The translations under genes and the position numbers were made by a program. Of a DNA stretch of 64,000 nt, positions 27,517 to 36,470 are shown piece by piece (within the stretch, counting starts at the first letter, position 1; each line of letters begins with the position of its first letter). The stretch is from Phenylobacterium sp. Lineage in GTDB: Bacteria; Pseudomonadota; Alphaproteobacteria; Caulobacterales; Caulobacteraceae. A model generated the notes under the pieces. It saw only the letters and a program-made list of their open reading frames with translations. It was not told the origin of the DNA and did not search any database. The stretch covers positions 41,110 to 105,109 of the forward strand of contig NZ_JAUYNW010000070.1 of NCBI RefSeq assembly GCF_030698145.1. Reading direction: 5' to 3'.

Positions 27517-28572
27517 TTAGGCGTCTTCGGTCTCGCTGGAAGCCGGACCTTCTCCGCCCTCGAAGCTGCGCGGAGCGCGGCGACGCTTGGCCTTGGGCTT
27601 TTCCTCGCCGGCGTCATCCGCCGGTTTGGCTGCGGCGCGAGGCGCCTTCGGGGCCTTCAGGAAGGCCGGGGCGTGGCTCTCGCCGCCATCGTCGTCGCGC
27701 AGGACTGGAGAGGCCTGCTCGTCGCGCGCCACCAGGGGCGAGGCCTTGGGCTCGACCACCGCCAGGGGATCGCGGTCCGGGCGATCGGCGCGATCACGGT
27801 CCCGGTCGAAACGCTCGCGGCGCGGCGGACGGTCGTCTTGAGCGGCGCGGTCTTCGCGGGGACGTTCGTCGCGCGGGCGATCATCCCGGGGACGCTCGTC
27901 ACGCGGGCGTTCGTCACGGGGACGCTCGTCGGCGCGGGCCGGACGGTCGTCGCGCTGCGGCTGCTGGCCATCGCTCCGGGGGCGGTCGTCGCGATCACGC
28001 CAGCGGTCGCGGCCACGGTTCTGGCCTTGGCCCTGACCTTGGCCCTCGAAACGGTCGGCGCGGGGCCGATCGTCACGCTGGCGGTCGTCACGGGGCCGCT
28101 GCTCTTCGCGGGGACGTTCGTCGCGCCACCGTTCGGGGCGCGGTTGCTGGCCTTCGCCGTCGTTGTCGGCATTGTCGCCTTCGGCCTCGGCGGCCGCGGC
28201 GTCCGCGGCGGCGGCGGCCTGGGCGCCGCTCTCATCCTCGAAATCGATGTCGAAGCCCGACGTGATGCTGTCGCGGCCCAGGATATCGCTGGCCGGACGG
28301 GTGGGCTGCATGGCCCGCACCACCCGGAAATAGTGCTCGGCGTGCTGCAGGTAGTTTTCCGCCAGCACCCGGTCGCCGCCCGACGAGGCGTCACGCGCGA
28401 GCTGCTGGTACTTCTCGAAAACATGCTGGGCGTTGCCGCGCACCTTGGCGCCTTCGGGGCCGTTCGAATCGAAGGCCCGGTTGGCGTTCTGCTGCTGTGG
28501 CTTACCGCCACCGCCACCGCCGCCGCCGCGATTGCGGCCGCGCTGGCGCTTCATACCCTTGAAATCTCTCAT
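27517..28572 (-). CDS. DUF4167 protein with a long Arg/Asp/Pro-repeat tail
   Basis: A 351-residue protein. The N-terminal DUF4167 region is recognisable (MRDFKGMKRQRGRNRGG, then ANRAFDSNGPEGAKVRGNAQHVFEKY and AENYLQHAEHYFRVV). This positively charged start suggests RNA or ribosome binding, but function is unknown. The rest is predicted disordered: an Ala/Glu-rich stretch, then R/D/E/P repeats (DERPRDERPRDERPRDDRPR) and a Lys/Arg-rich end. DUF4167 genes commonly lie between prmC and clpB in alphaproteobacteria; here the zur region and others are inserted before clpB. ATG 28572 matches homologues. Confidence 0.85.
   Translation of the reverse strand: MRDFKGMKRQRGRNRGGGGGGGGKPQQQNANRAFDSNGPEGAKVRGNAQHVFEKYQQLARDASSGGDRVLAENYLQHAEHYFRVVRAMQPTRPASDILGRDSITSGFDIDFEDESGAQAAAAADAAAAEAEGDNADNDGEGQQPRPERWRDERPREEQRPRDDRQRDDRPRADRFEGQGQGQGQNRGRDRWRDRDDRPRSDGQQPQRDDRPARADERPRDERPRDERPRDDRPRDERPREDRAAQDDRPPRRERFDRDRDRADRPDRDPLAVVEPKASPLVARDEQASPVLRDDDGGESHAPAFLKAPKAPRAAAKPADDAGEEKPKAKRRRAPRSFEGGEGPASSETEDA
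27851..27930 (-). repeat. 15-bp-period coding repeat inside the DUF4167 gene
   Basis: The gene repeats a unit encoding D-E/D-R-P-R about six times with a 15-bp period. The unit has small variations on the + strand around gggacgctcgtcacg. Such repeats can change copy number by slippage. Confidence 0.6.
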
Positions 28573-28747
28573 TCTTTGCTGATCATCCCGCTGCGCCCCC
28601 GCTATGCAGGCGGCGCGCGGTCTATCCTCTCGCCTTGGGTCGGGCGACATCGCCCGAAATCCGTGTTGAAGACGTAAGTGTTCCCCGTCGTCCGCCCTGA
28701 CCTTTAGGCGCGTGACACGCGATCCGCGCGCCTGCCGAGGCGTTGTC

Positions 28748-28766
28748 CGTTCTGGGTCCCAGAACG
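28748..28766. promoter_or_regulatory. 19-bp perfect palindrome between prmC and DUF4167 genes
   Basis: CGTTCTGGG-T-CCCAGAACG has 9-bp perfect arms with a single central T. It lies 48 bp downstream of the prmC stop and about 176 bp upstream of the DUF4167 start. The one-base centre does not allow a hairpin loop without opening pairs, so a protein-binding site is more likely than a terminator. Confidence 0.4.
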
Positions 28767-28813
28767 TGCGAAACCCGGCGAATTGGGTGGAGACAGGAGA
28801 AAGACTTAGCGAT

Positions 28814-29683
28814 TCAGGCGCGGGTTTCCAAGGGGTTTTTCGTGCCGACCACCACGCGGTCGTTGAGGGACAGGTCTTTGATCGTCCAGACGTCGTGTCC
28901 GCCGGCCGCTGTGAACAGCGCTTCGACGGCGTCTTTCTGGTCGTAGCCGATCTCCACGGCGAACATGCCGCCGGGCTTCAGCACCCGCAGGATCTCGGGC
29001 GCAAGACGGCGGTAGTGGTCCAGTCCGTCCGGCCCGCCGTCCAGGGCGATGCGCGGTTCGTGGTCCTTCACCTCGGGCTCGAGGGTCTCGATCACCTTGG
29101 TGGCGATATAGGGCGGGTTGGAGACCACCACGTCGAAGCTTGCGTCGCCCAGGCCCGAGGTCCAGTCCCCGCGTAGCAGGGCCAGGCGTGAGGCCAGGCC
29201 CAGATTGGCCGCGTTCTCGCGGGCCACGGCCAGGGCCTCGGCTGAGACGTCGACGCCCAGGCCCTTGGCCGCCGGCCGCTCGGCCAGGATGGAGAGGATG
29301 ATGGCGCCCGAGCCCACGCCCAGGTCCAGGATGTTGAACGCCATCTGCTCGGGCCAGCCCTTGAGCACATAGTCGACGATCACCTCGGTGTCGGGGCGCG
29401 GGGTCAGCACATCGGGCGTGACCGCCAGCATGATCTTCCAGAAGCCCTTGCGGCCGAGGATGTGGCTGACCGGCTCGCGGCGTTCGCGGCGGTCCAGATA
29501 GTCGGCGAGCGTCGCCTCCTGCTCCGCCGTCAGCGGGCGATAGGGATCGGTGACGATGTCGGCGCGGGTGGCGTCGGCGGCGGCCTCGACCATGAGCCGC
29601 GCGTCGATGACCGGACCGGCGAGGCCGGCGGCCTCCAGCCGGGCCTTGGCGGTCTGCCAGGCCTGCAGCAGGTTCAGGCTCAT
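28814..29683 (-). CDS. prmC: Release-factor glutamine N5-methyltransferase PrmC
   Basis: Methylates the glutamine of the GGQ motif of RF1 and RF2, raising termination efficiency. The 289-residue protein has an N-terminal helical domain (DRRERREPVSHILGRKGFW) and a Rossmann methyltransferase with motif I LDLGVGSGAI. The catalytic NPPY motif is in DVVVSNPPYIA, followed by YRRLAPEILRVLKPGG. It normally sits directly behind prfA; here two genes, one on the opposite strand, separate them. Its start codon overlaps the stop of the upstream MOSC gene by 4 bp. Confidence 0.95.
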   Translation of the reverse strand: MSLNLLQAWQTAKARLEAAGLAGPVIDARLMVEAAADATRADIVTDPYRPLTAEQEATLADYLDRRERREPVSHILGRKGFWKIMLAVTPDVLTPRPDTEVIVDYVLKGWPEQMAFNILDLGVGSGAIILSILAERPAAKGLGVDVSAEALAVARENAANLGLASRLALLRGDWTSGLGDASFDVVVSNPPYIATKVIETLEPEVKDHEPRIALDGGPDGLDHYRRLAPEILRVLKPGGMFAVEIGYDQKDAVEALFTAAGGHDVWTIKDLSLNDRVVVGTKNPLETRA

Positions 29684-30450
29684 TGCGGCGGTTCCGGTTG
29701 GGTGCAGGCGTCGCCCACGGTCAGCCGGCCGCCGTCGGTGACGTGGACATAGACGCCCAGGTTCATGTGGCCGTAATTGTCGAACAGCGCCTTGACCACG
29801 TCCATGTCCCGCTCGGCGGTGGCGGGGTCGACATGGGTCGCAGCGCAGCGGACGATGGGCTTATAGACCTTCACCCGGGCGAAACCGACCATCAGCTCAC
29901 GGCCGGCCCACTCGTTCTCCACCCAGGCGGGCCAGCCCTCGACATAGACGTTGCCCCGGAAGCGCAGGGGATCGACCGGCCGGCCCATCCGGGCCTCCAG
30001 GTCGCGAACCGTGGCCAGGTTGATGATCGAGACGTGGCCCAGGGGATGGTCCATGAACCGGTGGCCGGGGGCTTGGATGACCCGCAGCGGACCCTGCGCG
30101 GCGTCGCCCAGCAAGGCGGCCAGCCAGGCGGTGAAGGCGGCCTGGCCGGCCTCGTCGGCCATCGGGCCCTCGAAGTCCGGTTGGCCGGGCGCGCTGGCGC
30201 TCAGGGTGTGGCTCGCCTCGTCATAGGCGGTGCGGGCCTGGGCGACCTCGGGGATGGCCGCCAGGACCGTGAACTTCTGCTTGGAGATGAAGGCCGGCGC
30301 GGCGGGATTGAAACCCGAGGGCCCGTTCTCCACCGCATAGAGCCGGTCGCAGGGGAACGGTCCGCCTGACGTCAGGTCGGCATGACCCAGGCGCTCGGGC
30401 GTGAATCCCTTCACGGGATGGCGATAGAGGGCGGCGATGTGACCGGTCAT
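29680..30450 (-). CDS. MOSC-domain protein (mARC/YcbX-like)
   Basis: A 256-residue protein with an N-terminal MOSC beta-barrel (IAALYRHPVKGFTPERL, FPCDRLYAVENG) and the MOSC domain with RFRGNVYVEGWPAWVENEW and VRCAATHVDPATAERD. The cysteine in RCAATHVDP corresponds to the ligand of the molybdenum cofactor in mARC/YcbX enzymes, which reduce N-hydroxylated compounds. A separate electron-transfer partner would be needed; none is adjacent. ATG 30450 was chosen over an upstream codon because the MOSC fold begins right after it. It is translationally coupled to prmC. Confidence 0.85.
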   Translation of the reverse strand: MTGHIAALYRHPVKGFTPERLGHADLTSGGPFPCDRLYAVENGPSGFNPAAPAFISKQKFTVLAAIPEVAQARTAYDEASHTLSASAPGQPDFEGPMADEAGQAAFTAWLAALLGDAAQGPLRVIQAPGHRFMDHPLGHVSIINLATVRDLEARMGRPVDPLRFRGNVYVEGWPAWVENEWAGRELMVGFARVKVYKPIVRCAATHVDPATAERDMDVVKALFDNYGHMNLGVYVHVTDGGRLTVGDACTQPEPPQ

Positions 30451-30542
30451 GGTCCCTGGTAGCCGCAACGCTTGGCGCAATTCAAGCGTGGGATCGCCGA
30501 AGTCGCGGCGAGGAACGGCGCCAGGGCTGACGTGTTCAAGCC

Positions 30543-31802
30543 GTGCAACCGACGTCGGAGGCCGCGAGCTTGCCTAGGGAGAGAGGGATCGGTCACCGTG
30601 CGGGGCGGCTGGCCCTGCAGATGGCGCCCTGGGTCGGCCTGGCCGCCATGGCGGAGCTGTGGCGTCGCCGTGGGCTGGCCTCCAGGCCAGGCATGAGCGT
30701 CGAGGCCACCGCCACGCCGCATGCCTTCGACGCAACCGAGCCCGGCCGCGGGCGCCTGGCCCATGGTCCCCACCGCATCCCGCCGCGCGGCTGGAAGGAT
30801 ATCGCCTGGCGCACCTATCAGGAGATCGGCCGCGACCGGCTCTCGGCCGTGGCGGGCGGGGTCACCTTCTACACCCCGCTGGCCCTGTTCCCGGCCATCG
30901 GAGTCTTCGTCTCGCTGTACGGCATCTTCGCCGATCTCGGCGCGGTCCAGCAGCAGCTCACCGAGATGGCGACGGTGTTCCCGCGCGAGGTGGTCAGCAT
31001 CGTCGGCGATCAGATGGTGCGCTTGGCGACCCGCCCTCAGGCCTCGCTCTCGCTGGCCTTCCTGGTCAGCCTGCTGCTGTCGATCTGGTCGGCCAATGCG
31101 GGGATGAAGGCGCTCTTCGAGGGCCTGAACGTCGCCTATGACGAGGAGGAGACGCGCAACATCGTCACCCGCACCCTGCTGACCTACACCTTCACCTTCG
31201 GGGCCCTGGTGTTCCTGGTGGTGATGACGGCGATCCTGGTGGCCGCGCCGCTGGCCCTGGAGCGGCTGGGCCTGCGCGCCCTGGCCGGGGTCTGGATCCC
31301 CCTGCGTTGGCTGGTGCTGCTGAGCGTGGCGGCGGCGGCCTTCTCGATGATCTATCGCTACGCCCCCTGCCGCGCCCGGGCCCGATGGCGCTGGGTCTCG
31401 CTGGGCGGCGTGCTCGCCGCCTGTTTCTGGCTGGGCGGTTCGCTGGGCTTCTCCTGGTACGTCAACAACGTCGCCCATTTCGACGTGACCTACGGGTCGC
31501 TGGGCGCGGTGATCGGATTCATGATGTGGATCTGGTTCTCCGTGATGGTCGTGTTGATCGGCGCGGAGCTCAACGCCGAGATCGAACACCAGACGGCGCT
31601 GGATTCCACCACCGGCCCGGAACAGCCGATGGGCGCGCGGGGCGCGGCCATGGCCGACACCGTGGGCCTGGCCTTCCACTTCGACGCCAGCAAGATCGCC
31701 AGCCGCGCCTGGACCGACGGCCAGCGTCAGGCGCAGCGCGTGCGCAAGGCGCTATGGCGTCAACCGAACTCGTCTTCCAACGCCGCCAACCGGGCGGCCT
31801 GA
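30543..31802 (+). CDS. YihY/BrkB-family inner-membrane protein
   Basis: A protein of up to 419 residues with about six membrane segments. Family landmarks are [87 protein letters not shown] and [17 protein letters not shown]. The historical annotation as ribonuclease BN is wrong; function is unknown, possibly transport or envelope. GTG 30543 is the first start; ATG 30621 is an alternative. It lies head-on inside the prfA-prmC neighbourhood, and its 3' end overlaps the 3' end of prfA by 43 bp. Confidence 0.85.
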   Translation: MQPTSEAASLPRERGIGHRAGRLALQMAPWVGLAAMAELWRRRGLASRPGMSVEATATPHAFDATEPGRGRLAHGPHRIPPRGWKDIAWRTYQEIGRDRLSAVAGGVTFYTPLALFPAIGVFVSLYGIFADLGAVQQQLTEMATVFPREVVSIVGDQMVRLATRPQASLSLAFLVSLLLSIWSANAGMKALFEGLNVAYDEEETRNIVTRTLLTYTFTFGALVFLVVMTAILVAAPLALERLGLRALAGVWIPLRWLVLLSVAAAAFSMIYRYAPCRARARWRWVSLGGVLAACFWLGGSLGFSWYVNNVAHFDVTYGSLGAVIGFMMWIWFSVMVVLIGAELNAEIEHQTALDSTTGPEQPMGARGAAMADTVGLAFHFDASKIASRAWTDGQRQAQRVRKALWRQPNSSSNAANRAA

Positions 31803-32836
31803 TCCTCGGCGATCAGCGGATTGATCACGTCGGCGAGGCCTTCGCCCTCCATCACCTTGGCAAGGTTGTAGAGCGTCAGGTTGATGCGGTGGTCGGTCAC
31901 CCGGCCCTGCGGGAAGTTGTAGGTGCGAATGCGCTCGGAGCGGTCGCCGGACCCCACCTGGCTCTTGCGGGCGTCGGCGCGGGCGCTGTCGAGCGCCTCG
32001 CGCTGCTGGTCATAGAGCCTCGCCTGCAGGACCTTCATGGCCCGGGCGCGGTTCTGGTGCTGCGACTTTTCCGAGGACGTCACCACGATCCCGGTGGGCA
32101 GGTGGGTGATGCGCACCGCGGAGTCAGTCTTGTTGACGTGCTGGCCGCCGGCCCCGGACGAGCGGTAGGTGTCGATGCGCAGGTCGGCGTCGCGAATGTC
32201 GATCTCCACGTCCTCGACCTCGGGCAGCACGGCTACGGTGGCGGCCGAGGTGTGGATGCGTCCGCCGGCCTCGGTGTCGGGCACCCGCTGGACGCGGTGG
32301 ACGCCGCTCTCGAACTTCAGCTTGCCGAACACCCCGTCGCCGTTGATCGAGGCGATGATCTCCTTGTAGCCGCCGACCTCGCCCTCGGAGACCGAGTCGA
32401 TCTCCACCCGCCAGCCCTGGGCCTGGGCGTAGCGCTGGTACATGCGAAACAGGTCGCCGGCGAACAGGGCGGCCTCGTCGCCGCCGGTGCCGGCGCGGAC
32501 CTCCAAGATGGCCGAGGCGTTCTCGTCCTTGTCCTTGGGGGCCAGCAGCAGGGCGACCTGGCGCTCGAGCTCCGGCAGGCTATCGTTCAGCTTCTGCAGC
32601 TCCTCCTGGGCCAGCCCCGCCATCTCCGGGTCGCCGGCCTTGACCATCTCCTCGAGTTCCGGCAGCTCGTCGCGGGCCCGGGCCACGGCCCTGACCGCCT
32701 CGACCACCGGCTTCAGCTCGGCGTGCTCCTTGGAGAGCTTGACGATCTCGGTCCCGTCGGTGGCGGCTTCCATCCGCGCCTCGATCTCGCGGAAGCGGTC
32801 GAGCACCTGGTCCAGTCTGGCCTGGGGAAGTCGCAC
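31760..32836 (-). CDS. prfA: Peptide chain release factor 1
   Basis: RF1 of 358 residues, reading UAA and UAG stop codons. The PCRF domain has [22 protein letters not shown]. The codon-recognition tripeptide P-x-T appears as Pro-Asp-Thr in [15 protein letters not shown], and the catalytic GGQ lies in [22 protein letters not shown]. The start is GTG 32836 ([10 protein letters not shown]), consistent with homologue length. It converges with the YihY-type gene and overlaps it by 43 bp. Its methyltransferase gene prmC is only about 2 kb downstream. Confidence 0.96.
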   Translation of the reverse strand: MRLPQARLDQVLDRFREIEARMEAATDGTEIVKLSKEHAELKPVVEAVRAVARARDELPELEEMVKAGDPEMAGLAQEELQKLNDSLPELERQVALLLAPKDKDENASAILEVRAGTGGDEAALFAGDLFRMYQRYAQAQGWRVEIDSVSEGEVGGYKEIIASINGDGVFGKLKFESGVHRVQRVPDTEAGGRIHTSAATVAVLPEVEDVEIDIRDADLRIDTYRSSGAGGQHVNKTDSAVRITHLPTGIVVTSSEKSQHQNRARAMKVLQARLYDQQREALDSARADARKSQVGSGDRSERIRTYNFPQGRVTDHRINLTLYNLAKVMEGEGLADVINPLIAEDQAARLAALEDEFG

Positions 32837-32905
32837 GGAGTCTGATCACCGAAGGAAAATGGGAGGCCTCCTCTAACGCTCCCACGCCAAGAAGCCAAAC
32901 AAACG

Positions 32906-32935
32906 AAAAGGCCCCCGCCGCAAGGCGAGGGCCTT
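32906..32935 (-). terminator. Intrinsic terminator of the 97-residue protein gene
   Basis: On the minus strand AAGGCCCTCGCC pairs with GGCGGGGGCCTT over a TTGC loop and is followed by TTTCG. It lies between this gene and the prfA start, so prfA has its own promoter. Confidence 0.75.
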
Positions 32936-32957
32936 CAGGTCGTTGCCGTGAAGTTGC

Positions 32958-33251
32958 TTAGGCGCGAACGCCGGTCAGCGGGGCGTTACCAAACGCGCCC
33001 AGCTTGACGTTGCCGGTCATGCTGTCGCCGGCCACTGTGGCCGAGAATTCCAGCGTCATGGGCATGGGTTGGGTGATCGAGGTGGACCAGGTCAGCGTAT
33101 CGCCGTCGACCTTGCCTTCGATGGTCTGCTCACCCATGCGACCCTTGGTGGAGCCGGTGAAGGTGTCACCGCTGGTGGTGATGGCCGCCTCGACTTCCTG
33201 CGCGCCCATAGGCGAATTGATGGTGATCTTCCAGTTGCCGTCCGCGGACAT
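32958..33251 (-). CDS. Small conserved beta-rich protein, function unknown
   Basis: A 97-residue protein without signal peptide: MSADGNWKITINSPMGAQEVEAAI, FTGSTKGRMGEQTIEGKVDGDTLTW, then a TVAGDSMTGNVKLGAFG ending. The alternating beta-strand pattern with GxxxG turns and paired 'GDTF.G' and 'GDSMTGNVKLG' repeats suggests a small barrel or lipocalin-like fold. Similar short proteins occur in Caulobacterales and Sphingomonadales, usually unannotated. It has its own terminator and lies between ispG and prfA. Confidence 0.75.
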   Translation of the reverse strand: MSADGNWKITINSPMGAQEVEAAITTSGDTFTGSTKGRMGEQTIEGKVDGDTLTWSTSITQPMPMTLEFSATVAGDSMTGNVKLGAFGNAPLTGVRA

Positions 33252-33385
33252 GGTGTCCCTCCCTGATTAGGCCGCGAACCTAAGCAAGCCTTGGCGTTTG
33301 GCGCAAGGGTGACGCGGGCGTCATTTTTGTGACATCCGTGCAATGTTCGGATTGTTTCGACCGTGGCGGGCGCCCGGGCGGCTGG

Positions 33386-34528
33386 TCACTCAGCGGCTTC
33401 CAGGGCCTGGTCCTGGGCCTTGGCGAGCTCGGCGGCCTTGGCCTCCACCAACTGGACGATGTGTTCGACCATCGCTTCGTTGTCCATCTTGTGGTGCGCC
33501 TTGCCGGCCATGTAGACCATGCCGGCGCCCTTGCCGCCGCCGGTGAAGCCGATGTCGGTCATCAGGGCCTCCCCCGGACCGTTCACCACGCAGCCGATGA
33601 TCGACAGGCTCATGGGCTGGGAGATATGCGCCAGCCGCGCTTCCAGGGTCTCGACCGTCTTGATGACGTTGAAGCCCTGCCGCGCGCAGGACGGGCAGGC
33701 GATGATGTTGACGCCGCGGTGGCGCAGGCCCAGCGATTTCAGGATGTCGAAGCCGACCTTGATCTCTTCCACCGGGTCGGCGGCCAGGCTGACACGGATG
33801 GTGTCGCCGATGCCGGCCCAGAGCAGATTACCCATGCCGATGGCCGACTTCACCGTGCCGTTGCGCAGGGCGCCGGCTTCGGTGACGCCCACGTGCAGCG
33901 GGCAGTCGATGGCCTCGGACAGCTGCTGGTAGGCGGCCACGGTCATGAAGACATCCGACGCCTTCACGCTGATCTTGAACTCATGGAAGTCGTGGTCCTG
34001 CAGGATCTTGGCGTGGTCCAGCGCGCTCTGGACCATGGCCTCTGGGCAAGGCTCGCCATAGCGTTCCAGCAGGTGCGGCTCCAGGGACCCGGCGTTGACG
34101 CCGATGCGCATGGAACAGCCATGGTCGCGGGCGGCCTGGATGACCTCGCGGACGCGGGTCGCATTGCCGATATTGCCGGGGTTGATCCGCAGGCAGGCCG
34201 CGCCGGCCTTGGCCGCCTCGATGCCGCGCTTGTAGTGGAAATGGATGTCGGCCACGATCGGGACCTTGGAGGCCTTGACGATCGTGCTCAGCGCCGCGGT
34301 CGAGGCCTCGTCGGGGCAGGAGACGCGGACGATGTCGGCGCCGGCCTCCTCCAGCTGGCGGATCTGGTCGATTGTCGCCGCGGCGTCGGCCGTGAGCGTG
34401 TTGGTCATCGACTGGACCGTAATCGGCGCGTCGCCCCCCACCTCGACATTCCCCACCCGGATCTTGCGGGAAGGGCGGCGCGCGATGGCGCGCCAGGGGC
34501 GGAGATGGGTGTGATCTTGGGCGGTCAT
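33386..34528 (-). CDS. ispG: 4-hydroxy-3-methylbut-2-en-1-yl diphosphate synthase IspG
   Basis: MEP-pathway iron-sulfur enzyme converting methylerythritol cyclodiphosphate to HMBPP. The 380-residue protein begins with the TIM-barrel part ([40 protein letters not shown]). It ends with the 4Fe-4S domain holding the conserved cysteines in IIACPSCAR and [15 protein letters not shown] 34528 was chosen from the conserved start of the barrel; an in-frame ATG at 34645 adds nothing conserved. rodZ lies two genes upstream on the same strand, recalling the rodZ-ispG order of enterobacteria. Confidence 0.96.
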   Translation of the reverse strand: MTAQDHTHLRPWRAIARRPSRKIRVGNVEVGGDAPITVQSMTNTLTADAAATIDQIRQLEEAGADIVRVSCPDEASTAALSTIVKASKVPIVADIHFHYKRGIEAAKAGAACLRINPGNIGNATRVREVIQAARDHGCSMRIGVNAGSLEPHLLERYGEPCPEAMVQSALDHAKILQDHDFHEFKISVKASDVFMTVAAYQQLSEAIDCPLHVGVTEAGALRNGTVKSAIGMGNLLWAGIGDTIRVSLAADPVEEIKVGFDILKSLGLRHRGVNIIACPSCARQGFNVIKTVETLEARLAHISQPMSLSIIGCVVNGPGEALMTDIGFTGGGKGAGMVYMAGKAHHKMDNEAMVEHIVQLVEAKAAELAKAQDQALEAAE

Positions 34529-34682
34529 GGCGGCCGGAAAATAGGGCCTTTCACGGCAAACCCCAAGCCTGTGGGCGCATGGATCACAAATGTGTCGCGC
34601 GAAATGTCGGGCGCCTGGCGCCGGCGGCCGTCCTTGGGGCGACACCCCCGGGGCGACATGCCCTTCGAACCAGGAGTTCTAC

Positions 34683-35114
34683 ATGACCGCCGCAGAACAG
34701 ATCCGCGCCCTGCTGCAGGCCCGCGCCGACGCCCTTCACGCCCGCGACACCTCCTCGGTGGTCGCGCCACTCGCCGAGGACGTTGTGACCTACGATCTCG
34801 ACCCCCCGCTCGCCCATGCCGGGGGCAGGGGCCATGACCATGCGGGTCTTGAGCGATGGTTCGCCACCTGGCGCAGCCCGATCTCCTACCGGCTCGGGGA
34901 GCTGACGGTGGTGGCCGAGGGCGACGTGGCGTTCAGCTATTCGCTGAACCAGATCAGCGGGACCAAGGCCGACGGCGCCGAGATCGATCTGTGGTTCCGC
35001 TCCACGGTCTGCCTGCGCCGCATCGAGGGCGCCTGGCGGATCGTCCACGAGCACGCCTCGACGCCGTTCTACATGGACGGCAGCCAGCGGGCGGCGCTGG
35101 ATCTGAAGCCGTAG
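34683..35114 (+). CDS. SnoaL/DUF4440-like NTF2-fold protein
   Basis: A 143-residue single-domain protein: MTAAEQIRALLQARADALHARDTSSVVAPLAEDVVTYDLDPPL, then WFATWRSPISYRLGELTVVAEGDVAFSYSLNQISG and a C-terminal RRIEGAWRIVHEHASTPFYM. The N-terminal helix-loop with D-x-V and the final 'g~WrIvHEH~S~Pf' are typical of the SgcJ/SnoaL NTF2-like group. The domain can be catalytic or bind ligands; no function is known here. AGGAG lies 6-10 nt before ATG 34683. It stands alone, divergent from ispG and convergent with rodZ. Confidence 0.8.
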   Translation: MTAAEQIRALLQARADALHARDTSSVVAPLAEDVVTYDLDPPLAHAGGRGHDHAGLERWFATWRSPISYRLGELTVVAEGDVAFSYSLNQISGTKADGAEIDLWFRSTVCLRRIEGAWRIVHEHASTPFYMDGSQRAALDLKP

Positions 35115-35123
35115 GGCGGCGCT

Positions 35124-35237
35124 AGACCCTTTCCGGGTCAGAAGGAATCATCTGCCCGGATGAAAAGTGTCCATCTTCAAAAGTCTAGAGCGTGACGGCC
35201 GCCTGAACCGGCATCCACTTCAGGCTGTCACGTTCTA
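35124..35237 (+). repeat. 115-bp dispersed intergenic repeat, copy B
   Basis: Second copy of the element at 22488-22602, same orientation, with about a dozen substitutions and small length differences. The closing hairpin is TAGAGCGTGAC with GTCACGTTCTA (one G-T pair). Its last bases (CTA, 35235-35237) supply the TAG stop codon of rodZ. Confidence 0.85.
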
Positions 35238-36233
35238 AAGCGCCAACTTTTCCAGGGAGGCGGTGGTGGCGGGCAGCAGGCCCTTGGATTGGCCGCCCAC
35301 GAAGACCTGGACGGCGGCCGGATCCGAAACCTCGATCGTCAGGCCCTTCAGCGCCGGAGCGCGGTAGGCTTCCCCCGCCGAGAGTTGGCGGGCGAAGTAG
35401 ACCGCGCCGTCGGCGCCGCGCACGATCAGCGAGGCCGACTTGCGGGCCTGCAACGTGACGACGGAGGCGCCGGGCTCGGCGCCATAGACTGCGCCGTTGG
35501 CGGCGAAGGTGGCGGGAAGGGTCTCGACGGGCTGTTCCGGCTGGGCCTGCGGGTTGGCCTTGGCCGCCTGCTTGGCGGCCTCTACTGCGTCGGACGAGCC
35601 GCCCGCGGCGGTCGCGTCCGCCAGGCCGGGGGTCTCGTATGGGGCGGGGGTGGTTGACTCGACCGGAGCCGGTAGCGGCGCGCCCAGAGCGAGGGGGCCG
35701 GCGGGCGGCGCCGCGTCCTGGCTGACCGGGGCCGACTGCGGCGCCGCGTGGGCGGGCGGGGTCTGGTCGTCCATGGTCCGCCGGGCGACGTTCCAGAGGA
35801 CGATGGCGCCGACCAGCACCGTGCCGACCACCAGGATCAGGGTCAGCCGGGGGTCTTTCTCGTGACCGACGCCCACGGGCTCGCGGAGGGCGGTGTCTGG
35901 GGTGGGCTCCTCGGCCTTGAATCGGTCGACGGCGGCTTCGCCGTCCAGGCCCAGGGCGTTGGCGTAAGCGCGCACATAGCCGATCGTGAAGGGACGTGAC
36001 GGGAGCTGTTCCAGCCGCATTTCCTCGATGGAGGCCAGATAGCTGCGGCGAATGCGGGTGATGTCGGCGAGCTGCTCCACGGTCAAGCCGCATGACTCGC
36101 GAACCGCTTTCAGGGCCGCGCCAATATTGGGGCCGCTGCTCAAGGTGGGCATGTTGGATTCAACCGGGCCGAGTTCGACGGGCTCGTCGCTCCGCAAATG
36201 CAGATTCGTAACCCGGCCAGTATCGAGCGCCAT
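35235..36233 (-). CDS. rodZ: RodZ-like HTH/transmembrane cell-shape protein
   Basis: RodZ links MreB to the membrane and the elongation machinery. The 332-residue protein has a cytoplasmic HTH_25 domain (about residues 36-100: IGAALKAVRESCGLTVEQLADITRIRRSYL). One membrane span follows (LTLILVVGTVLVGAIVLW, about 130-150), then a Pro/Ala-rich linker and a C-terminal periplasmic DUF4115 beta domain (GASVVTLQARKSASLIVRG, KGLTIEVSDPAAVQVFVGG). The stop codon lies in the dispersed repeat. Neighbours ptsP and ispG are on the same strand. The N-terminal 30 residues are not conserved, and MPTL near residue 28 is an alternative start. Confidence 0.85.
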   Translation of the reverse strand: MALDTGRVTNLHLRSDEPVELGPVESNMPTLSSGPNIGAALKAVRESCGLTVEQLADITRIRRSYLASIEEMRLEQLPSRPFTIGYVRAYANALGLDGEAAVDRFKAEEPTPDTALREPVGVGHEKDPRLTLILVVGTVLVGAIVLWNVARRTMDDQTPPAHAAPQSAPVSQDAAPPAGPLALGAPLPAPVESTTPAPYETPGLADATAAGGSSDAVEAAKQAAKANPQAQPEQPVETLPATFAANGAVYGAEPGASVVTLQARKSASLIVRGADGAVYFARQLSAGEAYRAPALKGLTIEVSDPAAVQVFVGGQSKGLLPATTASLEKLAL

Positions 36234-36470
36234 GGCTACCCGCAGCCCCTTTCATCATCCGCGACCAGAGGCGCGCGAAGACAGCCCGACCTGATAGCAC
36301 GCACTCTTTAACAGTCTGTTGCGACTAGCAGATTTGGCCCCAAAATTCAATGCGCTGTTGCGTCGCGGCGAAGTCGTCGAGGTCGGCCGCCCGGCCCGTC
36401 GGCGAGGTCTTCTGGCGATGAATCGAGACCGAAATTGTGGCCAATGGCCAAGCTGCAGGCGGGGCCAGCC

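Noticed and set aside
27505..28677. Open frame with hydrophobic repeats on the + strand opposite DUF4167
   Set aside because: The Leu/Val/Ala-rich translation is the complement of the R/D/E repeats; the minus-strand start matches DUF4167 homologues.
31307..32845. 512-codon + strand open frame running from the YihY gene into prfA
   Set aside because: It is out of frame with the YihY protein and antisense to prfA, whose GGQ and PxT motifs are intact. It is a by-product of GC-rich codon use.
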